Of a stretch of 64,000 nt of DNA, positions 1-10,500 are shown one piece after another. Below the pieces are notes generated by a model. It was not told where the DNA came from. It did no database searches and worked only from the letters and a program-made list of their open reading frames with translations. Source of the DNA: Rhynchonema sp. JSB1_4. Lineage: Eukaryota > Nematoda > Chromadorea > Monhysterida > Xyalidae. A program made the translations under genes and the position numbers. Numbering within the stretch: position 1 is the stretch's first letter; every line of letters begins with the position of its first letter. The stretch spans positions 1-64,000 of the forward strand of contig JASAMV010009104.1 in NCBI GenBank assembly GCA_030248065.1. The letters run 5' to 3'.

Positions 1-789
1 AAAAAAACGTTTTTCAGAAAAAAAGAAAAATTTGGAAAAAACTTTTTTTATATCTCTGGTTTTTCGTACCTGAATGATCAGAATCGGTGCCACAGAGGTG
101 CGCAGTAGGCCACATACTTGAGCAAGATAGTGTGCAAATGAGACACAAACTCTATGTGCATGCATGTCATTATATTGACATGCCATGCACATTATCACAC
201 GCGACTGGACAACAGATAAAGAAGAGTGAAGACACCAAATATTGAACCCTCCGCGCAAACATGGGCGCCTGTCGCATCGAAGCTTTGGAGCAATCTGAAT
301 GTGGAGCGACAGGAGTGCACTCAAATAGGGCCTCACTGAGATTGGCTGCAATTCTGTTGCTGACGGTGATAAGTCCTTTGGACGTCAGGATAACTTCGAG
401 AAATCGCTGAACTATGAATTGTTAGTTAATGGATTATCACGTAATCTCTCCTATGTGTGTTCAGTTTACGGAGCTCAGATCTATAAAAAAATTTCTAATT
501 TCGCTGCCTCATGGATTTTTACAGACGCAGGGAAACTCCCGTTCGAAGTCGAGGCAGGCAAAGCACTCATGCGTGGCACATTTATGCCCAAATAGAACTT
601 TTAATTCTTGAGAACAGTTTACGTGGCCCTTTGAACCGTACACGTTGCCCCCATTATTTTTCCCTCACCATACACGTTGCCGGTCCGCACACCTTGTAAC
701 ACCGTATACGTTGGCCAAGCACAGACATAACAGTTACTGACTGCTTTATTCCAATTCAAACCTCGCCGCTGTCCAGTGGTGATTAGTTG

Positions 790-1456
790 CAGGGTTGGAA
801 AAAAGATTTTTACGAGTTTTTTCTAAAAATTTTCGTACATCAAATTTTTTTAAAAAGTCTTAAATTGGGGCAATTGGACCAAATTTGCCCAAAAACGCGC
901 AAAAAACGCGAAAAGAAGCATCTTTATTTGACAATTCGCTTTTGTGACATGGTTTGCATCACTTATAAAGGGTGTTTACGTCATATCGGTGAGAAAAAGT
1001 CTGTGCTTGATATGGATCGATGATTGTTGCTCTATGGTATCGAGCCACAACGGTTTGTCGTGGAATGTGCAAGATTGCTCATAAACGACACCAGAGATTC
1101 AGACAAAAACTGTAGAAACACTTGTCCCTGAATCAGTTGCATATCTGAATGACCACGTTTGGGGTATGATGACACCGAAGTGTCTTGCAGGTACACATGC
1201 ACATTGTCTCATGTATCACGGGAAGGTATAATAACATCATTTGGGGCATCTTAGCTACTAAATACATACCCAAAAGTGCTTTTGTGAAGAAAATTTTGCG
1301 ACTTTTGAGAAAAAAATGACAAAAATAACCCCTAGAAAGGGCATTTATGGACGTATTAGAATATTGTTCTTCCCGGAAAACTCCAAAAAATTTGTAAATT
1401 TTTTTTCAAAACCTTCTTCTGAGAAAAATTTTTTTTAATTTTTTGTCCCAGCCCTG
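790..1456. mobile_element. hAT-like MITE, CAGGGTTGG family, shared by both duplicates
   Basis: It begins CAGGGTTGGAAAA and ends CAGCCCTG, with long A/T-rich inverted ends and a central region containing gtttgcatcacttat and a ccttcccgtgatac-type sequence. The orthologous copy is at 9046-9695, so it inserted before the duplication. Flanks ATTAGTTG and ATAGTTGT look like a decayed 8-bp target duplication. It has no coding capacity and is non-autonomous. Confidence 0.75.
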
Positions 1457-1669
1457 ATAGTTGTTCTGCAGTTCCGGGTGCAATGTCAGGATAAATGGCG
1501 AAGCCATGCGCACGCCGCTTTCAGCCTAAAATAGCGCCCGGTACTGTACATAGCGACCACAACATGCAACACTTTTTTTAATCTTTTTACATAAGCCATA
1601 ATCGCAATCACGGCCCTCCAAAGGCTTACTTCAGGTTGCATAAATCCACCAACCAACCAATTAAAAATC

Positions 1670-1931
1670 ATGCGTCCATCGACGTTGGCGGCTGCGCTGT
1701 GCGTGCTCTGTGGTCTGGAGGTGTAGTGTCCCTGTTATGCCGATGATTTTGGGGCACGGCCCGACAAAATAAGAAAGGCCTGACGCATTTGTACCGTACG
1801 TCCAGACGGATGTTGATATCCATCATGGTGGTTAGTGGATTAGAAAAGCCGGTTATGACAAGAGTTGGTGATTGACAATTGAAAAGTGGACATAGGGTAA
1901 TCGGCTTTGGGTTCGGTGGGAGAAGTTCCAT
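1670..1931 (+). pseudogene. Decayed RFamide-type precursor (copy A)
   Basis: The first 36 bases match the start of the intact gene at 9907 exactly (MRPSTLAAALCV). An in-frame TAG then follows after residue 18, and further stops appear in all sensible frames. The C-terminal amidation signal is not preserved in frame. The upstream TATAAA of copy B is GATAAA here. The damage is concentrated in the coding stretch, whereas the flanking non-coding DNA remains almost identical to copy B. Confidence 0.75.
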
Positions 1932-2259
1932 AAATGATTAAAAACTATATTCGTTTGCTATGGTAACAGTGGCGGGTACCATTTTCACAGAAAGTATAAT
2001 TTGAAATTAATGCAGTCTACCCTTTTTGTACTGACTTGCCGTTTTTTGGTCATCACAACGAGCATTCACAATGAGTGGTAATCTAGGAGGCTAGCGGCAA
2101 CGGACCAAAATATTGTAAAAAATATTCACCATGGTTTCATGAAGCATGAACGGTTTCAGCATGAAGAGGGTACGACGCTGTATGAGTATTGCTGATAGGC
2201 CATTTGCGTGTGCACTCTTCTGAACATTCACATGGCTATGTGTTATATGCAGTGCTCGA

Positions 2260-3104
2260 AGGGGATCCCGATCTCGAAATCCCAATCCAGAGAATTTCAA
2301 TCCCGATAAAATACCGAAATGGCGATCCTGATTAATATTCCGGATCCTGATCCGGCATTCTTATCGGGATTGTTATCGGGATTATGGACATGATGAGACT
2401 CAGATTGTACCGTCTTTTCATGATATTTTATGTAAAAAATTACTTTGACAGCAAAAATCAAGAAAAAATGACTCTCAGCTCGGTCAAATATCTGAAATGT
2501 GGCCATTTCGTTCCTGTTCAACAACAACAAAACAATGAAACATCAGTAACTCATTCCACCTGTATACCTATACTTATGTGTACGTACCTATACAATCGGA
2601 CGTTGTGGCCGCCACTACTCATAATCTCTCTCGTATTCGGCAGGATTGACTTGAAACTTGCATATTTGTACTCAGCGCGTAACAGGGGTACGCGAAGTTT
2701 GTCGTACATCAGAACGGCGTTCTACAGATTTTGAAATGTGACTGAGGCTGCTGTGAGTAAGGAGTATCAGTATATACTATGACTCAATGTACAAACAACA
2801 AAGTTAAAAACCGTAAGTTTTCCATTTATCTCCTGCAGATGACGAGGATTCTCAATTAAGCAAACGCTTGTATCAATGAGAAAAACATCTCAGCTTTGGT
2901 GCCTTTGGTCTCATTTCTTACTGCACATTTTTCTGAGCCTGACTACTACGTCCGAAAATGAAACATCTTCAGTAATGCAGCGAGCATAGCGCAATAATCT
3001 AATCCCGATCCGGATATCCAATACCGATCCCGATAATTTCAATCCCGTTAAGAAATCCCCATCCCGTATTCCGGATCCTGATAAGCAATCCAGTTCGAGC
3101 ACTG
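2260..3104. mobile_element. hAT-like element with CCCGAT-rich ends (copy A)
   Basis: The ends CAGTGCTCGAA and TTCGAGCACTG are inverted. They are followed inward by degenerate arrays of GATCCCGAT and ATCCCGAT units. Flanking octamers GTTATATG and GTTATACA agree at 6 of 8. About 845 bp with no transposase frame. Copy B has the same insertion at 10501-12912, enlarged by a nested element. Confidence 0.7.
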
Positions 3105-3365
3105 GTTATACATATGTGTATACGTACCAGTACCATTACTCACATGGAGTTGATCGGAAAATGAAGCAAAATACGGTAAAGTTTAATGTTATTTGGAATG
3201 GCAGCGAAGTGATGTGGTCATAACAAACTAGCGAACAGCCGCTGACACAACTGCTGTGGTTTGACGTGACACATTTTTCTGGACCAGACCTGAAGATCCC
3301 ATCGTAGCCAGATGAATGATCGGGTCAACGGTCATGACGCCGTCTGGGCCACCGGGTCCCGATAC

Positions 3366-4015
3366 CAGGGTTGGAAAAAAAATTTTTTTAAACAAGTTTT
3401 TAAAAAAAAATTTTTTTAAAGTCTCAGATTCGGGGAAATTTTACCAAATTTGCCTAAAAAACGCGCAAAATCGCGAAAAAATGCAACTTTAATTGACAAG
3501 TCACTTTTGTGACTTGGTTTGCATCACTTATGAAAGGTGTTTACGCCATTTCGATGCGATCCAACAGTCTGTGCTTGTTATGGACCTATGATTGCTGCTC
3601 TGTGGTATCAGACACAACAGTTTGTGGTCGAATAAGCAAGATTCACTCATAACCCATACAGAGATTATAAGCTGCAGAAATACTTGTCGGGTCGTTGAAT
3701 CAGTCGTATATAACCGACCCGATGGGGTATGACATCAAAGTACCATGTAAGTACATGCATACTGTGTCTCATGTATCACGAGAAGGTATAATAACATCAT
3801 TTGGGGCATCTTAGATACCAAATACATGCCCCAAAAGTGATTTTGTGAAGAAAAGTTTTCGACCCTTGAGAAAAAATGGCAAAAAATAACCCCCAAACAG
3901 GCCATTTTTGGACGTTTTAGAACATTTTGTTCCCCCGAAAAATTTTAAAAAAAATTTTTTTTCAAAAACCTTTTTTTTAAAAAATTTAAAAAAAAGTTTT
4001 TTTTGCCCAACCCTG
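3366..4015. mobile_element. hAT-like MITE with perfect 8-bp target duplication
   Basis: A 650-bp element starting CAGGGTTGG and ending CCAACCCTG. It is flanked by identical octamers CCCGATAC at 3358-3365 and 4016-4023. Copy B of the duplication has a single CCCGATAC at the equivalent place near 13165, a clean empty site. An 8-bp duplication and a CAGGG terminus are typical of hAT transposons. There is no transposase reading frame inside. Confidence 0.9.
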
Positions 4016-5272
4016 CCCGATACTTGACACACGAGCACACATGACGACAGCTGGATCCGAAGTTACCGCAGCATCCACAGTTAGGTTTCAAAGTGAAGCT
4101 GAGCGTGAGAACCAAAAAGATCTGAAAACTTTGTTTCACTTTCCTCGGCCTGTCATCCTGGGGATGTGCGAGTAATGACGACAGCTAGAACCGAAACTAC
4201 CGCAGCATCCAGTTATCTTTCAAGGTGAAGCCGAGCTTGAGAACCAAAGTCCAAATAAATGAGTGGGGTATATGGTCGGGTAAAGGTCACGACGCCGTCG
4301 GGGTCATCTGGTCCCGATACGGGAGATTTTGTTCGAGATGGTCGAAACGTTGGCCGATTTCTCCCGCTACGTACGTTTTTGACCACAAGGGTGCCTGCTT
4401 CCTGTAAATGTGGTCTCAGGTTGACTGGCAAAAGGGAAATTCGTGGCGTTTTTGGTAAGTGAAGCAAAACTTGATGAACCGAAAGGTTACCGACTCTGAC
4501 CGAGACTCTTCGTCAAGGTTCCATACGTGCATATAGTTACTCCTGATCTGATCGCGTACCACGTCTTTGTGGTAGCGTGCTGCAGCTCTCCAATTAGTCA
4601 ACCTTGTTCACCAAACCAAGCCATTTTCCAACTACATAACCTTCTTAATTGTTGATGAACAATCGAACGTTGTCGTTTCAGTCCACAAGAAGCCTCTTCG
4701 TAAAAACGAGATTGCGGCCAGGCCATTTGCCTCGGCACATTGGACGGGTTGGAGTATTTGCACGGACTGCGCAGAATATTATTGTGTCTGTGGTTCTGTA
4801 CTCTGCACTGTACTGTGCTGTTTGTGCTCAGAAATAGGACGCCATAATCTCATTTAGACTGTTGTGTTGACGTGATCGTTTATGTTCGAAGCAATCCGGG
4901 ATCTACACGAAAGTATGTATTTCCGAAAAGATTTCTTGTGCTTGTGTTCAACACAAACATATCTGGAATATCCGATCAGGTTTATTACGTAAACAGAAAA
5001 AGTTGACTAGAATTGTCTTCGCACGAGATTTCGGCAAAGATAATGCTGGACAAAATACAGAGTGGGAAGATACATTGTGCATGCAAGAACGCTGTACAAA
5101 ATAAGCAGGACATTGGTAATATCAAGAAGAAACTCATGAAAGTAAAACGGAGAAAACAGACATGGGAAAACTGAGAGAAAACACGTCAAACGTTCTGTTC
5201 TGAATTGAAACTAAAATTTCCGAATCATTCACAGTCTTATCCACTTCCGCATGCTCAGTAGGTATGTAAGAA

Positions 5273-5796
5273 GTATAGTCCGTCCATCAGCTCATGTCAC
5301 TTTGTGATGCTGCTGGCCGACTTGTTCCCTTCCTCCACATCCTACTGAAAGAGAAATTGAGCTTCCGAAAAAAATTATTTTTGCTCCTAAATTGTGTTTT
5401 TTAATGAAATCGACGTGTTTTATCCATTTTATTTTAACTAGACGGGACCCGTGCCTACGGCCCGGCTACAGCGCCGCGCCTGTGCCGTGCCCCCCCCCCC
5501 GAAGACCCCTTAGCATACACCCAAAGCTACCCGTGAAAATTGACCCGTCCGCCCTTCCGAGGGAGGGGGCCACAGACATACATACAGACAGACATACATA
5601 CGTCTTCCTGTTTTAGTAGTATAGATTTAATTTTAAATTTGATCGAACTCAATCTTTTTCGACACATGTTATCATTTTTTTAGTTTCTTTTTGCAAAATC
5701 GGTCGTATTCAATTTCTCTTCCATTAGAACGTGGAGGAAGGGAACAAACCAGCCAGCAGCAACACAAAGTGACATGAGCCGGTGGACGGACTATAC
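5273..5796. mobile_element. Inverted-repeat MITE unique to copy A
   Basis: The ends GTATAGTCCGTCC...GCTCATGTCAC and their complement run for about 90 bp, including GGAAGGGAACAA on one side and TTGTTCCCTTCC on the other. Copy B lacks it near 14415. A SINE-like sequence (5436-5623) is nested in its centre. The outermost bases match the ends of the element at 7388-7754, so both may belong to one family. The target duplication is unclear. Confidence 0.75.
5436..5623 (+). mobile_element. SINE-like or RTE-tail retroelement fragment
   Basis: About 188 bp beginning AACTAGACGGGACCCGTGCC. It passes through a C-tract and a run of ACAGACATACAT units and ends CTTCCTGTTTTAGTAGTATA. A close copy is at 62524-62696. 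Tandem CAGACA followed by a TTTTAGTA..TATA tail resembles the 3' ends of RTE-type non-LTR elements and of the SINEs that use them. That link is inferred from pattern only. Confidence 0.6.
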
Positions 5797-5859
5797 TTGT
5801 CAGTTTGCAGTCCGTATATCCGAACTCATCGCGCACACACAACAACATCGACGACCCAG

Positions 5860-6206
5860 TCATAACTCTGGATCCAATATTTCAAACTCGTCGTCCTTTT
5901 TGTTCGTTGTTTCCGTCCGTCTGGCCGTTCGCGGACTGTTCGTCGTTTTCGTCGTGTTCTTGCCCTTTCTGTACGCGGCCAGTAATGTTTCACTCCACGA
6001 TGCTGTATTGCTGCCATCGGTGCACGAACTGCGTTCGATATTGAACGGACGAGTACTATTTGAATTGCCGCCAGTTTTGACGAACGTTGCCCTGTTCGGC
6101 GAAGGCGCACGGATGGTCAGATCGGTGGCGTGTAAGGTCCTGGTTGGAGTCGGGTTGCGCCGCTGATGTCTCAACGCAGAACTGGTGACCGGCACAAAAC
6201 AGGTAC
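5860..6206 (-). pseudogene. Duplicated fragment of the RETREG-like last exon
   Basis: This matches the 3' part of the last exon at 14483-14973, including the terminal DDEFEILDPEL and stop. The duplication boundary cuts it at 6206, so the upstream part of the exon, its splice acceptor and the rest of the gene are missing. The reading frame from the boundary to the stop is still open with a few replacements. It could be transcribed only from an unrelated promoter, so I treat it as a gene fragment. Confidence 0.7.
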
Positions 6207-6566
6207 TTATACAACACAAAATGTGACATTGACATTTTTGCACCCGCGAGGCCCAAATTTCATTGAAAATGCGTCCAGTATATTCAGTACATGACGAGCG
6301 AAGCGCACGCACTGCACTGACTTCTTGGACAGACCGAAATCACCAGTTCTGTACAAAAGCACAAAAATAGGTACAGCAACAAGAAAACTGGCCTCACCGA
6401 TCGAATAAAGCGGTTTTTTGACACTTGTGGTCACCGTTTCGTAGCAGTCCCATGCCCAATGTCCCGGATAGTCGAGTTGCGCTTCGTTGGTCGTGCCCCA
6501 CCGATCGCCGCCCTTGGGTGTCATGTCGCCGATGCCCGAACCGTGCTTTCTGTCTGATGCCATCAA
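6207..6566 (-). CDS. Possible small single-pass membrane protein
   Basis: An open frame of about 119 codons starts MMASDRKHGSGIGDMT, passes through GHWAWDCYETVTTSVKK and reaches a hydrophobic stretch (SFLVAVPIFVLLY) near residue 70. A diverged inverted copy of the central part is at about 7205-7392 on the plus strand and keeps the same peptide (WAWDCYETVTTSVKKPL, then a hydrophobic VPIFVLLY). That pattern suggests past protein-level constraint. The C-terminal part overlaps the duplication junction and may not be real. I do not recognise the family; an exon of a larger gene is equally possible. Confidence 0.35.
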   Translation of the reverse strand: MMASDRKHGSGIGDMTPKGGDRWGTTNEAQLDYPGHWAWDCYETVTTSVKKPLYSIGEASFLVAVPIFVLLYRTGDFGLSKKSVQCVRFARHVLNILDAFSMKFGPRGCKNVNVTFCVV

Positions 6567-6569
6567 TCT

Positions 6570-7974
6570 GCATTGCTCATTCCCTGGGAAGGGTTACACG
6601 TGGTAACCTTTTCGACGAATGTTTCAATCGTGGTGCACACAGTGCATTGCATTGGTGTCATATTCCTTGCTGTTTCTTTTTGACTAACACGGAAATTTTT
6701 TCATTCCTCAACCAGATAAACGGTGGGCAGAAAATAAAAATGGGAACAGCTAGCATTATGTCCGCACCAAATTGTGAAACTTCAGCTGAACCACTTATTG
6801 TGGCAACTCAAGCCGTGTTGCACTCAGGGTTGGGCAAAAAAACGACGGCGTTTTTCCTTAAAAAACGAAGTTTTTTTAAATAAAAACGCCTGAGTCGTTT
6901 TTTTAAATCCTGAATTTCCTTGATTTTTCCTGATTTTGTAGGGAAAGTACCCTGATTTTCATGGAAAATCAATTTTTTGTCCCATTTTTTTTCAAAAATT
7001 TTCCGACAAAGTTTTACTTTGTCGAGATACGTCGATATACGGAGTTTGACTTTCAATGATGATGCCGGCCAAAGTTGGTCCCATAATTCGGGTCTGATGT
7101 GGGATGTTAACAACTCGCCAGAAAAGGGTTGAAACTCGTTTATTTTGCCTCAGAACACATAGAATTACTTCATGTAACAACGTTTTCTTCCCAACATGAG
7201 CGTTTTCCAACATGGACCTTGGGCATGGGACTGCTACGAAACGGTGACCACAAGTGTCAAAAAACCGCTTTGTTGGACCGGTGAGGGCAGTTTTGTTGTT
7301 GTTGTACCTATTTTTGTGCTTTTGTACACAACAGGTGATTTCGGTCTGTCCGCAATGTGTGCGCTTCGCTCGTCATGTACTGAATATGTATAGTCCAGCC
7401 ACGAACTCATGAGACGACTTTTTTTTGAAGTTGACTTGTGGAGATCCAATAATGTTCCGTCCGGTTCCACGTATTTCGGAAATGAAAGAAAGAGAAACGC
7501 GCGTATTTTTAAAAAAAAACGCTCTCCACCTCGGTGCGTAAATTCCTTTTTGACTCAAAAAACATTTGTGTTGAACAACGTTGCTGTTCGCGTAAGCACG
7601 CAACAAATTGAGGTCAGTAAGCTGGAACTTGTCATCATCTCTCTCGGCCCAATCTTTTTCTTTTGTTTGCTAAAACACGTGCAACCAGCGCATTTTGAAT
7701 CTGGCCAAGCAAGCTTTAAAAAAGTGGTCTCATGAGCTCGTCGTTGGACTATACGTAATTCACTTGACTGAACAATTTTAAGGTGAGTCATTGGGGTTGC
7801 CTAAGATTAAATAAGTCGGGGGAATTGCAAAAACAGAGACAAATATAAATATGCGCACGTGATTTAATTTCTCTTCAATTTCGCTTTTCATTCTTGTCAA
7901 CAGCAAATTCTAGCCAGCAATTCTGTTATAACAACATTCTTGCTAACAAAATTTGCGGGAAGTCGGCCAACGTG
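6570..7974. other. Spacer between the duplicates
   Basis: Contains a lone CAGGGTTGGGC end with A/T-rich sequence near 6826, which looks like a broken hAT-like element. It also holds the inverted WAWDCYETV fragment at 7205-7392 and the MITE at 7388-7754. I see no complete gene. Confidence 0.5.
7388..7754. mobile_element. Inverted-repeat MITE with GTATAGTCC ends
   Basis: Left end GTATAGTCCAGCCACGAACT and right end GTTGGACTATAC, with CTCATGAGAC near both ends and a diverged centre. The centre contains one copy of a roughly 95-bp dispersed repeat (about 7550-7650). Ends resemble those of 5273-5796. Confidence 0.6.
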
Positions 7975-8972
7975 TACGGGGGGGACAAGATGTACGGACC
8001 GGCAACGTGTACCGGCGACGTGTACGGTAAAAATAAACATATAGGGGCAACGTGTACGGTTCAAACTCTTACTCTACTCTACTCTTACTAATACGTTGGT
8101 CTCTACTAATACGTTGGTCTCTACTAATACGTTGGTTTCTTACTGATTTGGTGTTTAGATGCATAATGATTCCTCACTTCGTGTGCACACATATAGTGCC
8201 AAAAATGTACGTTTTGGTACATATTTAGGGAATTCTATTTCTTGAGGCTGGAAAACTTTTTTAAAAAAACGTTTTTCAGAAAAAAAGAAAAATTTGGAAA
8301 AAAACTTTTTTATATCTCTGGTTTTTCGTACCTGAATGATCAGAATCGGTCCACAGAGGTGCGCAGTAGGCCATATCTTGAGCAAGATAGTGTACAAATA
8401 AGACACAAACTCTATGTGGATGCATGTCATTGTATTGACATGCATGCACGTTGCCTCACACGCGACTGGACAACAGATAAAGAAGTGTGAAGACACCAAA
8501 TATTGAACCCTCCGCGCAAACATGGGCGCCTGTCGCATCGAAGCTTTGGAGCAATCTGAATGTGGAGCGACAGGAGCGCACTCAAATAGGGCCTCACTGA
8601 GATTGGCTGCAATTCTGTTGCTGACGGTGATAAGTCCTTTGGACGTCAGGATAACTAGACATCGCTGAACTATGAATTGTTAGTTAATGGATTATCATGT
8701 AATCTCTCGTATGTGTATTCACTTTACAGAGCTCAGATCTTTAAAAAATTTCTAATTTCGCTGCCTCATGGATTTTTACAGACGCAGGGAAACTCCCGTT
8801 CGAAGTCGAGGCAGGCAAAGCACTCATGCGTGGCACATTTATGCCCAAATAGAACTTTTAATTCTTGAGAACAGTTTACGTTGCCCTTTGAACCGTACAC
8901 GTTGCCCCTATATTTTTCCTTCACCATACACGTTGCCGGTCCGCACACCTTGTAACACCGTATACGTTGGCC
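7975..8972. mobile_element. Foldback element with about 95-bp inverted ends
   Basis: The left end starts GGCCAACGTGTACGG and the right end finishes CCGTATACGTTGGCC. The ends are imperfect inverted copies over roughly 95 bp and contain short subrepeats of the type GGCAACGTGTACGG. No transposase reading frame is visible inside. The matching right half in copy A is at 1-716, its left half being outside the window. I could not find a convincing target-site duplication. Confidence 0.6.
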
Positions 8973-9045
8973 AAGCACAGACATAACAGTTACTGACTGC
9001 TTTATTCCAATTCAAACCTCGCCGCTGTCCAGTGGTGATTAGTTG

Positions 9046-9695
9046 CAGGGTTGGAAAAAAAGATTTTTACGAGTTTTTTCTAAAAAATTTTCGTTCAACA
9101 ATTTTTTTTAAAAAGTCTCAGATTCGGGGAATTTGATCAAATTTGCCCAAAAAATGCGCAAAAACGCGAAAAGATGCAACTTTATTTGACAAGTAGCTTT
9201 TGCGACATAGTTTGCATCACTTATGAAGGGTGTTTACGTCATATCGGTGCGTAAAAGGTCTGTGCTTGACATGATTGTTGCTCTATGGTATCAGACACAA
9301 CAGTTTGTGGTCGAATAAGCAAGGTTGCTCATAAACGACACAGGATTCAGGCAATAAGCTGTAGAAACACTTGTCCCTGAATGAGTCGCATCTGAATGAC
9401 CCGTTGGGGTATGATGACACCGAAGTATCCCGCAGGTACATGCACATTGTCTCATGTATCACGGGAAGGTATAATAACATCATTTGGGGCATCTTACCTA
9501 CCAAATACATACCCAAAAGTGCTTTTGTGAAGAAAATTTTGCGACTTTTGAGAAAAAAATGACAAAAATAACCCCTAGAACGGGCATTTATGGACGTATT
9601 AGAATATTTTGTTCCCGGAAAACTCTAAAAAATTTGTAAATTTTTTTCAAAACCTTCTTCTGAAAAAAATTTTTTAATTTTTTTGTCCAGCCCTG
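9046..9695. mobile_element. hAT-like MITE, CAGGGTTGG family (copy B orthologue)
   Basis: Same element and same site as 790-1456 in copy A, about 650 bp, starting CAGGGTTGG and ending CCAGCCCTG. It lies about 210 bp upstream of the RFamide-type gene at 9907. Confidence 0.75.
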
Positions 9696-9727
9696 ATAGT
9701 TGTTCTGCAGTTCCGGTGCAATTTCAG

Positions 9728-9733
9728 TATAAA
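9728..9733 (+). promoter_or_regulatory. Candidate TATA box of the RFamide-type gene
   Basis: TATAAATGG lies about 180 bp before the start codon at 9907. The same place in copy A reads GATAAATGG, so a core promoter change may have accompanied the loss of that copy. The assignment rests only on the motif and its position. Confidence 0.35.
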
Positions 9734-9906
9734 TGGCGAAGCCATGCGCACGCCGCTTTCAGCCTAAAATAGCGCCCGGTACTGTACATAGCGACCACAA
9801 TATGCAACACTTTTTTAAGCTTTTTACATCAGCCATAATCGCAATCACGGCCCTCCAAAGGCTTACTTCAGGTTGCATAAATCCACCAACCAACCAATAA
9901 AAAATC

Positions 9907-10167
9907 ATGCGTCCATCGACGTTGGCGGCTGCGCTGTGCGTGATCTGTGCTCTGACGGTGATGTGTCACTGTCATGCCGATGATTTTGGCGCCAAAAGCG
10001 GCCCAACAAAATTTGAAATGCCGCATGTATTCGAATCGTACGACCAGATGTTGCTGTACATCTTGGAGCATTGTGATTTGATCAAGCAAGTTCTGCCGAG
10101 GGATAATATTTGGCGATTGATATGTGAACATCGGATTAACCGCTTTCGGTTCGGTCGGCGCCGTTAA
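9907..10167 (+). CDS. Candidate RFamide-type neuropeptide precursor, single exon, 86 aa
   Basis: The protein begins with a clear signal peptide (MRPSTLAAALCVICALTV, cleavage plausible after CHCHA at residue 24). There is no internal dibasic site. The chain ends NRFRFGRRR, so cleavage and amidation would give one peptide of about 58 residues ending RFRF-amide. Two cysteines (near residues 56 and 73) could form a disulfide around a helical segment with IWRLIC. The ending fits the RxRF-amide signature of the NPF/NPY group, and the helix before it is compatible, but the cysteine pair and the absence of an intron are not typical, so family membership is uncertain. A TATA-like box lies about 180 bp upstream and ATTAAA follows the stop. 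Copy A holds a dead version at 1670-1931. Confidence 0.65.
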   Translation: MRPSTLAAALCVICALTVMCHCHADDFGAKSGPTKFEMPHVFESYDQMLLYILEHCDLIKQVLPRDNIWRLICEHRINRFRFGRRR

Positions 10168-10500
10168 GATTCCATAAATGATTAAAAATTTTATTCGTTT
10201 TCAATGGTAACAGTAGCGGGTACCATTTTCACAGAAAGTATAATTTGAAATTAATGCAGTCTACCCTTTTTGTACTGACTTGCCGTTTTTTGGTCATCAC
10301 AACGAGCATTCACAATGAGTGGTAATCTAGGAGGCTAGCGGCAACGGACCAAAATATTGTAAAAAAATTCACCATGATTTCATGATGCATGAACGGTTTC
10401 AGCATGAAGAGGGTACGACGCTGTATGAGCATTGTTGAGAGGCCATTTGCGTGTGTACTCTTCTGAACATTCACATGGATTTACATTACTATGTTATATG

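Larger units (their letters stand above)
1..6206. repeat. Segmental duplication, copy A (left part cut by window edge)
   Basis: Nearly every stretch here reappears in the same order and orientation at 8266-14826, mostly with only scattered differences. The right boundary is sharp: both copies read to the same aaaacagg and then diverge, at 6206 here and 14826 in copy B. The left boundary lies before the window. Copy A carries two insertions missing from B (hAT-like element 3366-4015, inverted-repeat element 5273-5796) and lacks the 1.56 kb element at 10837-12393. Subtracting these insertions, both copies are close to 5.0 kb, which supports a single duplication followed by independent transposition. 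Confidence 0.9.
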
